Assembly (NCBI GenBank): GCA_937892405.1 | Contig: CALAFS010000035.1 | Location: 1-9,580 of the forward strand | DNA from: an uncultured Clostridia bacterium | GTDB taxonomy: Bacteria; Bacillota; Clostridia; Oscillospirales; CAG-272 | DNA: 9,580 bases | Direction: 5' to 3' | Part shown: in pieces, positions 1 through 5,806 of the stretch | Layout: each line of letters begins with the position of its first letter | Numbering within the stretch: the stretch's first letter is position 1 | The notes under the pieces: generated by a model | The model's database searches: none | Told to the model about the DNA's origin: nothing | What the model saw: only the letters and a program-made list of their open reading frames with translations | Made by a program: the position numbers and the translations under genes

Positions 1-1915
1 CCAGATCTTTTTCCGCGATGGCGAATCCGTCATAGGTCGTGTGCATGGTTTCCAGCCGCTCGCGTGCGATGTCCCCCTTCGCGTCGGAGACAAGAATACA
101 ATAGGATTTTCTCGTGCCTCTGCCGACTCTGCCGCGCAGCTGATGGAGCTGTGACAGTCCGAAGCGCTCCGCGTTTTCGACAATCATCAAAGAGGCGTTC
201 GGCACATTGACGCCGACCTCAATGACGGTGGTGGATACGAGAACGGAGATCTCCCCGCGGGAGAAGCGGTACATGATGCCGTCCTTTTCTGCAGGACGCA
301 TTTTGCCGTGCAAAGTCTCAATCGTCAGACCGGGGAGTGCCCGTCTCAGATCGGCGGTATATTCGACGGCGTTTTTCAGGTGAAGATCGCGCTCGGGAAT
401 CATGCGTTCGCCGAGGCGTTCCAGTCTGACGGCGTCTTCTTCCTCTTCCGCAGGCTCGATCGAGGGACAGACGATATAACACTGTCCGCCATCTGCGACC
501 TGTTTTTGTATGAAAGCATTGAGACGGTCGCGGTAGCTCTCGTTTACGACAAAAGTGTCAACCCGCTGTCTGCCCTTCGGCAGTTCGGTAATCCGTGAAA
601 CATCAAGGTCGCCGTACATAGCGAGCGCGAGGGTACGGGGAATCGGCGTCGCACTCATAACGAGAAGGTGCGGCGCCTCGGATTTTTCTCTGAGGGCGGC
701 GCGCTGAAGAACGCCGAAGCGATGCTGTTCGTCGGTGACGACCAGACCGAGCGAGGAAAAAATCAGTTTGTCCGACAGGAGGGCGTGCGTGCCGATCAGA
801 AGGTGCGAGCTTCCCTCTGCCGCGGCGTCGTAGATTCTCCGCTTTTCTTTTGCGGTCGTGGAGCCGAGAAGCAACTCCGTGCGGAATCCGAGCTTTTCAA
901 ACAGGGGGGCAAGGTCGGCGGCATGTTGCCTTGCGAGTATCTCCGTCGGTGCCATCAGTGCCGCCTGATATCCCGCCTTCAGCGCAAAATAGATTGCGAG
1001 AGCGGCACAGACCGTCTTTCCCGAGCCAACATCGCCGACAAGAATCCGCGACATCGGCGGGGTGACACCCGCGGAATTCTTCCGCGTCATATCACGGTAG
1101 ATGTCGTTGACCGCCGCCTTCTGCGAGGCGGTCAGCTCATACGGCAAAAGAGCGAGGAACGGCTCCACCCGGCAGGGCGGAAAGGTAATACCGACACGCG
1201 AAGTACGCTCGCCCGCGGCACGGGAAATCCCGAGCGCGAAGAAAAACATCTCATCGAAAGCGAGCCGTCGGATCGCGCGGGACAGCGCGTCCTCGGTGGT
1301 GGGGAAATGCGCGTTTTCAACCGCGTAGGTCAATGTCGGAAGTCCGTGGGCGAGGCGGATATCTTCCGGGAGAGGATCGCGGAAGGTCGGAAGAAGCTTA
1401 TCAAATGCCGAGCGGACAAGAGAGGCAAGAATTTTTGAGGAGATGCCGGCGGTCAGGGAATAGACGGGGATAAAATCGGGCAGCGGCACCGATTCGATAT
1501 AAGGCTCATATTTCGGGTTGACGAGTTGTGCCGTCTTTTTCTGATAGGTCAGTGTGCCGTAGAAGCGAAAGTGCGAGCCGGTATGGAAAATGTCTTTGAT
1601 GTAAGGCGCGTTGAAAAAGACGACCGAGACGGAACCGCTCTCATCAAAGGCGCGGAACTTCGCAATGGTGAGCCCGCGGCGGATCATCGTGACCGAGACC
1701 TCCGTCGCGACGGTGAGAAGGAACGCCGCCGGGGTGTCGGTCGGAGCGGTGCCGAGCAGACGGATATCACCGCGTTTTTCATAAGCGCGCGGATAATAGG
1801 AGATCAGGTCGCCGAGAGTCACGATCCCGAGCTTCGCGAGCAATTCCGCCCGCCGCTTGCCGACGCCGTCCAGTGCGTCGACTGCAGTCTTTTCGGTAAT
1901 GACGGTTTCCTTCAT
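1..1915 (-). CDS. recG: ATP-dependent DNA helicase RecG (3' end cut by window edge)
   Basis: RecG is a superfamily 2 DNA translocase that remodels stalled replication forks and branch-migrates Holliday junctions in the cytoplasm. The frame stays open for 638 codons from the ATG at 1915 to the window edge. The family is usually about 680-690 residues, so roughly 45 C-terminal residues are missing. The N-terminal part has the expected helix-hairpin-helix-like LDGVGKRRAELLAKLGI segment (about residues 14-30) followed by the OB-type wedge domain. Helicase motifs are intact: Walker A GDVGSGKT (294-301), the DEQH box (395-398), SATPIPRT (421-428) and motif VI QLHQLRGRVGRG (589-600). The ATG is supported by AAAGGAG six bases upstream. 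The gene is transcribed away from the yybS-gdpP operon. Nothing suggests it is broken. Identification is certain from motifs and order; activity is inferred from the family. Confidence 0.97.
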   Translation of the reverse strand, partial: MKETVITEKTAVDALDGVGKRRAELLAKLGIVTLGDLISYYPRAYEKRGDIRLLGTAPTDTPAAFLLTVATEVSVTMIRRGLTIAKFRAFDESGSVSVVFFNAPYIKDIFHTGSHFRFYGTLTYQKKTAQLVNPKYEPYIESVPLPDFIPVYSLTAGISSKILASLVRSAFDKLLPTFRDPLPEDIRLAHGLPTLTYAVENAHFPTTEDALSRAIRRLAFDEMFFFALGISRAAGERTSRVGITFPPCRVEPFLALLPYELTASQKAAVNDIYRDMTRKNSAGVTPPMSRILVGDVGSGKTVCAALAIYFALKAGYQAALMAPTEILARQHAADLAPLFEKLGFRTELLLGSTTAKEKRRIYDAAAEGSSHLLIGTHALLSDKLIFSSLGLVVTDEQHRFGVLQRAALREKSEAPHLLVMSATPIPRTLALAMYGDLDVSRITELPKGRQRVDTFVVNESYRDRLNAFIQKQVADGGQCYIVCPSIEPAEEEEDAVRLERLGERMIPERDLHLKNAVEYTADLRRALPGLTIETLHGKMRPAEKDGIMYRFSRGEISVLVSTTVIEVGVNVPNASLMIVENAERFGLSQLHQLRGRVGRGTRKSYCILVSDAKGDIARERLETMHTTYDGFAIAEKDL

Positions 1916-1921
1916 ACAGAT

Positions 1922-1928
1922 CTCCTTT
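1922..1928 (-). promoter_or_regulatory. recG ribosome binding site
   Basis: On the minus strand AAAGGAG ends six bases before the ATG at 1915, which fixes the recG start. The overlapping GAAAGG (1924-1929) is exactly complementary to CCTTTC in the loop of the upstream leader hairpin (1960-1965), so access to this site could depend on leader folding. Confidence 0.85.
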
Positions 1929-1944
1929 CATAAAATCGGGAAGC

Positions 1945-1986
1945 GAAAAGCAAGCACGGGAAAGGGGGCGTGTCCGCATGCTTTTC
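1945..1986 (-). promoter_or_regulatory. Hairpin in the recG 5' leader with anti-SD loop
   Basis: Read on the minus strand, GAAAAGCATGC (1986 to 1976) pairs with GCTTGCTTTTC (1955 to 1945) with one mismatch in eleven positions, enclosing a 20-base pyrimidine-rich loop. The loop contains CCTTTC, the exact complement of GAAAGG in the recG SD. It lies inside the predicted transcript, downstream of the recG -10 box. It is not followed by an unpaired T-run, so I do not call it a terminator. A regulatory role is inference; the base complementarity is visible. Confidence 0.45.
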
Positions 1987-2012
1987 ACAGATAGCGCGGT
2001 GTTCTTCAAAAT

Positions 2013-2041
2013 ATTGTACATCATTTTCGATCGGTTTGCAA
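2013..2041 (-). promoter_or_regulatory. Probable recG promoter
   Basis: On the minus strand TTGCAA (2041 to 2036) and TACAAT (2018 to 2013) are separated by 17 bases, matching the sigma-A consensus at four of six and five of six positions. Transcription would start near 2006 and give a leader of about 90 bases before the recG ATG at 1915. The AT-rich setting, in contrast to the G+C-rich genes, supports the call. No experimental start site is known to me. Confidence 0.65.
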
Positions 2042-2049
2042 TAAAATTT

Positions 2050-2080
2050 TGTAAATTTCGGGGATTTTCATGAATTTACA
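2050..2080. repeat. Inverted repeat between divergent promoters, candidate operator
   Basis: TGTAAATT (2050-2057) and its exact reverse complement AATTTACA (2073-2080) are separated by 15 bases. The repeat lies between the two divergent -35 boxes, nine bases from that of recG and thirty from that of the yybS operon. The half-site spacing of about 23 bp centre to centre would put both halves on nearly the same DNA face. This fits a dimeric regulator, but the half-sites are AT-rich in an AT-rich spacer, so chance is possible. I do not recognise a known operator consensus. Confidence 0.4.
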
Positions 2081-2110
2081 CTTCGTTATCAATTATTTTC
2101 GGGTTTGTCC

Positions 2111-2139
2111 TTTACAAATAATATAAAATATGATATAAT
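2111..2139 (+). promoter_or_regulatory. Strong sigma-A type promoter for the yybS-gdpP-rplI-dnaB operon
   Basis: TTTACA (2111-2116) and a perfect TATAAT (2134-2139) are separated by exactly 17 bases, and a TGA directly before the -10 box adds the extended -10 element. Transcription should start near 2146, leaving a leader of about 94 bases before the yybS ATG at 2240. It is the best promoter in the window and the only strong one facing the plus-strand genes. Confidence 0.85.
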
Positions 2140-2145
2140 AATTCA

Positions 2146-2239
2146 ATCCTCTTTGTGGGGAATTTGCGCCGGCGGGTGCCGCATCCGAAAACGCACCTGT
2201 GTCTTCCGCGCAAAATCAAATTCCGAAAGGCGGGTCGCC
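2146..2239 (+). promoter_or_regulatory. Structured 5' leader of the yybS operon
   Basis: TTTGCGC (2163-2169) can pair with GCGCAAA (2208-2214), seven perfect pairs. Directly inside it CGGC-GGGT-GCCG (2170-2181) forms a small hairpin that could stack on the outer stem. Just before the start codon, GGCG-GGT-CGCC (2229-2239) forms a four-pair GC hairpin that takes up the last two G bases of the SD GAAAGG (2225-2230) and abuts the ATG. This suggests moderated translation of the first gene. I looked for the c-di-AMP (ydaO-type) riboswitch core and did not recognise it; no known riboswitch class is evident. Confidence 0.4.
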
Positions 2240-3220
2240 ATGCAACCGGAGATCAGACCGTCCATCAACCAGCGAAATTATTTTATTCTTATCACCGCCA
2301 TGACGGCGATATTCTGCCTTTTTGTCCTTTTGCTTTCGGATGTTTTTCTTCCGATCGCGGCGGCGCTGTACGCGGTGCTGTTTCTCTATGAAAAGAGAAA
2401 GGTGATTTCGCTGATTTTTCCCGTCGTTACCATCGGTGCATCGGCGTTTCTCGGTTACGCGGCGGTGCTCGCCGCGGCGTTTATCTTTCTCATCGGGGCA
2501 ACGATCGCACAGCTTTACCGCGTCGGGCTCGGAAAGTGGGAGAGTTCGCTTTGCGTAACTCTGCTTTTTGCCGTGCATATTCTCCTTCTCCTGTTTATTC
2601 TTGCCGCCGTGAAGGTCGGGTCGACCTCGCTTGATGCAGTGTTCGGCTTCTATACCGACTATATGGAAACGCAAAAGGCGCAGTTTATTGAGGCAATGAC
2701 CTCGATCTCGACGACGCTGCCCGACGGGACTCCGGTCTTTGCCGTGACGGCAGAGACCGCGGAAGCGCTCTTTTTCTCGATCACAAGGCTGGTTGTCGCG
2801 TTTCTGACGGTGGTCGCGTTCTTCCTCTGCGGAATTGCGTACAAGCTCTTCGGTTCGGTGGTGCGTCGGTCGGATGCCGACCCCGCGAAAATCCGTCGCT
2901 TTACCTTCCTTCCGCCGACGATGTTCGCCTACTTCTACATTCTGCTGTTTTTCCTCTCCCTGTTCTTTTCGGACTCGGAAAACAATTTTGCCGTTGCCCT
3001 GAACAATCTCTTCTATATTTTCCTTGCGGTGTTTGCGTATGTCGGATTCAAATTCGCGCTTTTCCTCGTTCACCGCATGCGTCATCACGGGCTCGGAATT
3101 GCCGTATTCATCATATTCTGCCTGTTCGGCGGTGTACTCGCGGCAGAGGTATTCTCCTTTCTCGGCGTGTTTTACACGGTGATGAGCCGAAGAGCGGTAC
3201 CGCCCCCGCCCGCCGAATAA
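2240..3220 (+). CDS. yybS: YybS-like polytopic membrane protein (DUF2232)
   Basis: A 326-residue integral membrane protein of unknown biochemical function. Hydrophobic segments are visible at about residues 13-33, 36-50, 56-92 (probably two helices), 103-124, 178-200, 228-244, 252-277 and 285-312. A longer polar loop lies between about residues 126 and 176, and the tail is short and proline-rich (PPPPAE). Size, topology and position directly before gdpP match the DUF2232/YybS family of Firmicutes. The ATG at 2240 is chosen because GAAAGG lies nine bases upstream. The same frame runs back to 2105, but that would start inside the promoter. It is first in the operon, with 69 bases before gdpP. 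Assignment rests on context and topology more than on a diagnostic motif. A link with c-di-AMP signalling is only guilt by association. Confidence 0.8.
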   Translation: MQPEIRPSINQRNYFILITAMTAIFCLFVLLLSDVFLPIAAALYAVLFLYEKRKVISLIFPVVTIGASAFLGYAAVLAAAFIFLIGATIAQLYRVGLGKWESSLCVTLLFAVHILLLLFILAAVKVGSTSLDAVFGFYTDYMETQKAQFIEAMTSISTTLPDGTPVFAVTAETAEALFFSITRLVVAFLTVVAFFLCGIAYKLFGSVVRRSDADPAKIRRFTFLPPTMFAYFYILLFFLSLFFSDSENNFAVALNNLFYIFLAVFAYVGFKFALFLVHRMRHHGLGIAVFIIFCLFGGVLAAEVFSFLGVFYTVMSRRAVPPPPAE

Positions 3221-3257
3221 AGTTCGGTAGCCGACAGTACAAATTTCGATTACTTGA

Positions 3258-3283
3258 GCCGTCGCACAGACGGCAGAACGGAG
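3258..3283 (+). promoter_or_regulatory. Hairpin plus SD unit upstream of gdpP
   Basis: GCCGTC (3258-3263), a five-base loop and GACGGC (3269-3274) form a perfect six-pair stem. The SD CGGAG (3279-3283) follows, six bases before the ATG at 3290. The stem ends exactly 15 bases before the start codon. There is no T-run after it, so it is not a terminator. A near-identical arrangement precedes rplI. Confidence 0.5.
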
Positions 3284-3289
3284 ACTGAC

Positions 3290-5281
3290 ATGAACAATGA
3301 GACTCCCGTAAGTGATTCTTCGTCCCTCTCGCGCACGGAGATAACTCTCGCGGTCTTCCTCGGTTGTTTCAATATGCTTTTGCTTGCTGTCCTGACGGCG
3401 CTCAGCGATGTACCGCTGTATTTTTCCGCGCCGGCGGCAGTGGCACTGTATCTTTGCGAGATTGCGCTTCTCGGCTTCCGCAAGAAAATTTATGCCAGAG
3501 TGGCGCCCGACGAGGGAATCGCAAAACTCCTTGAGGAACGGGGAATCACCGTGCTGAAAAACACGCAATATCCCGTCTTTATCTTCAATGCCGGGGAAAA
3601 GATCCTTTGGTACAACGATGCGGCGAGAAACATTCTTCCGCCCGATGAGAATTTTATCTCCCGCGAAATCTCCGAGGTCATTTCACCGAGCGGTGAGAAT
3701 ACCGAAGGGGAGAATGCGGCGACCGTCACGCTCGGCGGGCGGATCTATCACGCGGAGTCTTTCCGCGTCGGAGATGACCTTCCTCTTCTGATTCTGATGC
3801 TCTCGGATGCGACTCTGCTCTCCGAAGCGGAAAAGAAATATGAGGACGAGCGCATTGCCGTCGCTTATATCGCCATCGACAATGTCGAAGATATTCTGCA
3901 ATATGTACACGAGAAATTCAAGGACGCGGTTGCCGCGGTGGACGATCGGCTGAAAAAATGGGCGCAGGATCTGCACGGCGTCATCAAGTCTTATGAAAAC
4001 GACAAGTACATCATGTTCTTTGAGTCAAAATATCTTGACGCGCTGATTGAGAACCGTTTTGATATCCTTGATGAAATCCGTGACACCCGTCTCGGGGACG
4101 GCGTCTCCATCACCGTTTCGATCGGCGTCTCCAGAATCCGCGGGACGCTTGCGGATAGAGAGGCGGCGGCGAGAGAGGCGATCGACCTCGCGCTCCAGCG
4201 CGGAGGCGACCAGGCGGTCTACAAGTCGGAAGAGGGAATCACCTACTACGGCGGAAGAACCAAGTCCGTCTACAAGCGCTCCAATGTGCGTTCCCGTACC
4301 TTTACAAATCAGCTGACCGCCATGATGGCGCGTGCCGACAATGTCATTATCATGGGACACCGCTACGGAGACTTTGACTCTTTCGGCGCATCGGTCGGAC
4401 TCGCAAGGCTCTCGGCACTCTGCGGTACGAAGACAAACATCGCGATCGACATGCGCGACAAGAACCTTGAGGCATGTATCCGCATGATGCAGTCACAGCC
4501 TTCTTACGCACAGACCTTTGTGGACAACGCGGAGGGGCTCGACCTTGTCACACCGGACACGCTCCTGATTATTGCCGATGTCAACACGCTCGAACGCTCG
4601 CAGTTCCCGGACATTGCCGCCAAGGTCGGCACGATCGCCGTGGTGGATCACCACAGAAAGGTCGACCGGTTCCCCGAGGCGGTGAAGCTCGCGTATGTGG
4701 AGCCGTCGGCGTCCAGCGCCTGCGAGCTTGTCACCGAGATGATTCAGAACGCGATCAACTCGCAGAACCTTCTCAAGGAAGAGGCGGACATTCTGCTTTC
4801 GGGTATTCTCCTTGACACGAAACAGTTTACGAGAAATACCGGAATCCGCACCTTCGGCGCGGCACAGTATCTGCGCGGTGCGGGTGCCAGCCCGTCCGAT
4901 GTGTACGCACTCTTCAAGACCGACCCGCAGGATCTGTCGAAGGAATCGCGCTTCCATACCAATATTACGATTTATCGTGGGAACATCGCGATTTCCGCCT
5001 GCGACGGGGAGACCGACGAGAGCTATCGCGTGATTGCCTCCAAGGCGGCGGACAAGATGCTGACGCTCCGCGGAATCGAGGCGGCGTTTACGCTCGTGAG
5101 AATCGGAGATCAGATTCATATCTCCGGACGCTCGAACGGAAAAATCAATGTACAGCTGATTCTCGAAAAGCTGAACGGCGGCGGTCACTTTGATGTGGCC
5201 GGGGCGCAGGTGATCTCGAACTCCGTGCTCTCGGTGCTCGAGACGCTGAAGTCCGCAATCGACGATTATCTGGAAAGCTGA
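3290..5281 (+). CDS. gdpP: Cyclic-di-AMP phosphodiesterase GdpP
   Basis: GdpP hydrolyses c-di-AMP to pApA at the membrane and so sets the level of a messenger controlling potassium and osmolyte transport and cell-wall stress tolerance. The 663 residues match the family's usual length of about 660. Two N-terminal membrane helices (about 17-38 and 44-63) are followed by a PAS-like domain (about 80-175) and a degenerate GGDEF domain (about 180-315) in which ENDKY (236-240) replaces the signature. The DHH phosphoesterase domain shows HRYGDFD (357-363), Asp430, VVDHH (451-455) and LLDT (507-510). The DHHA1 domain ends with GGGH (630-633). Every expected metal-binding His and Asp motif is present, so it should be active. 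The ATG at 3290 has CGGAG six bases upstream; a TTG upstream at 3254 has no such support and would put the hairpin inside the gene. rplI follows after 63 bases. Confidence 0.97.
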   Translation: MNNETPVSDSSSLSRTEITLAVFLGCFNMLLLAVLTALSDVPLYFSAPAAVALYLCEIALLGFRKKIYARVAPDEGIAKLLEERGITVLKNTQYPVFIFNAGEKILWYNDAARNILPPDENFISREISEVISPSGENTEGENAATVTLGGRIYHAESFRVGDDLPLLILMLSDATLLSEAEKKYEDERIAVAYIAIDNVEDILQYVHEKFKDAVAAVDDRLKKWAQDLHGVIKSYENDKYIMFFESKYLDALIENRFDILDEIRDTRLGDGVSITVSIGVSRIRGTLADREAAAREAIDLALQRGGDQAVYKSEEGITYYGGRTKSVYKRSNVRSRTFTNQLTAMMARADNVIIMGHRYGDFDSFGASVGLARLSALCGTKTNIAIDMRDKNLEACIRMMQSQPSYAQTFVDNAEGLDLVTPDTLLIIADVNTLERSQFPDIAAKVGTIAVVDHHRKVDRFPEAVKLAYVEPSASSACELVTEMIQNAINSQNLLKEEADILLSGILLDTKQFTRNTGIRTFGAAQYLRGAGASPSDVYALFKTDPQDLSKESRFHTNITIYRGNIAISACDGETDESYRVIASKAADKMLTLRGIEAAFTLVRIGDQIHISGRSNGKINVQLILEKLNGGGHFDVAGAQVISNSVLSVLETLKSAIDDYLES

Positions 5282-5313
5282 CCCGACAATATTAAAATTC
5301 AGGATTGCTATAT

Positions 5314-5338
5314 GCCGCCTTACGGCGGCGGAATGGAG
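5314..5338 (+). promoter_or_regulatory. Hairpin plus SD unit upstream of rplI
   Basis: GCCGCC (5314-5319), loop TTAC and GGCGGC (5324-5329) form a perfect six-pair, all-GC stem. The SD GGAG (5335-5338) follows six bases before the ATG at 5345. As at gdpP, the stem ends exactly 15 bases before the ATG. A stem this stable could act as an mRNA end-protecting element, a protein-binding site or a translation-control element. I know of no established L9 leader that matches it. Confidence 0.5.
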
Positions 5339-5344
5339 AATACA

Positions 5345-5788
5345 ATGAAAGTTATTTTACTTTGTGATGTCAAAGGACAGGGAAAAAAGGATCAGATCGT
5401 GAATGTATCCGACGGATACGCGAGAAACTTTCTGTTCCCGCAGAAGAAGGCGGTTCCCGCCGACGCAAAGTCGACCAGTGAGCTGAAGAGCAAAGAGGAA
5501 TCCCGCATGTTCCGCGAGGAAGAGGAAAAGAAAGCCGCACGCGCGCTTGCGGAGCGGGTGAAAGATACCGTTGTGACGATCCGCATCGGACATGGTGCCG
5601 ACGGCAGGCTTTACGGCTCCGTAACGGGGAAGGATATCGCCGAGGGGCTTGCTGCCGCGCTCGGTACGGAGATCGACAAGAGAAAGATCGTGGTCAAGGA
5701 AAATATCCGCGCGTACGGAAATTATGCGGCGGAGCTGAAAATTCTCGGCGACATTACGGCGCCCTTCGTGGTTTCGGTCAAGGAATAA
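5345..5788 (+). CDS. rplI: Large ribosomal subunit protein bL9
   Basis: L9 binds 23S rRNA near the base of the L1 stalk and helps maintain reading-frame fidelity. The 147 residues are within the usual 147-150. The N-terminal rRNA-binding domain carries the family signature, with VILLCDVKGQGKKDQIV at the start and DGYARNFLFP at 23-32. A long charged connecting helix (about 41-75, rich in Glu, Lys and Arg) leads to the C-terminal domain (about 77-147) with GRLYGSVT. The start is the ATG at 5345, with GGAG six bases upstream. An upstream in-frame ATG at 5312 would put the strong hairpin inside the gene and add residues absent from L9. In Firmicutes rplI typically sits between gdpP and the helicase gene, as here, not with rpsR. 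Confidence 0.98.
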   Translation: MKVILLCDVKGQGKKDQIVNVSDGYARNFLFPQKKAVPADAKSTSELKSKEESRMFREEEEKKAARALAERVKDTVVTIRIGHGADGRLYGSVTGKDIAEGLAAALGTEIDKRKIVVKENIRAYGNYAAELKILGDITAPFVVSVKE

Positions 5789-5806
5789 AACAACAGGAGC
5801 AATCCG

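Noticed and set aside
668..1438. 256-codon plus-strand open frame within recG
   Set aside because: It is antisense to the RecG helicase motifs and has low-complexity charged composition.
1779..2024. Minus-strand 81-codon frame beginning upstream of recG
   Set aside because: It overlaps the recG promoter and start in another frame, has no good SD and an unconvincing sequence; it could be a leader ORF only if shown to be translated.
2105..2239. Upstream extension of the yybS frame to a TTG at 2105
   Set aside because: It would begin before the -35 box of the operon promoter; the ATG at 2240 has an SD and fits the family.
3193..3202. GCGGTACCGC palindrome near the yybS stop
   Set aside because: A single short palindrome in G+C-rich coding DNA is expected by chance.
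3224..3234. Small hairpin TCGG-TAG-CCGA after yybS as a terminator
   Set aside because: Only four pairs and no T-run follow; it cannot be supported as an intrinsic terminator.
2216..3568. 450-codon minus-strand open frame opposite yybS and gdpP
   Set aside because: It is antisense to two well-supported genes, has a highly charged, Arg/Lys/His-rich composition typical of a mirror frame, and shows no domain.
5283..5314. Possible promoter before rplI (TGC followed by TATATG at 5309-5314)
   Set aside because: The -10 match is poor, the best -35-like CCGACA is about 20 bases away, and transcription would start inside the hairpin.
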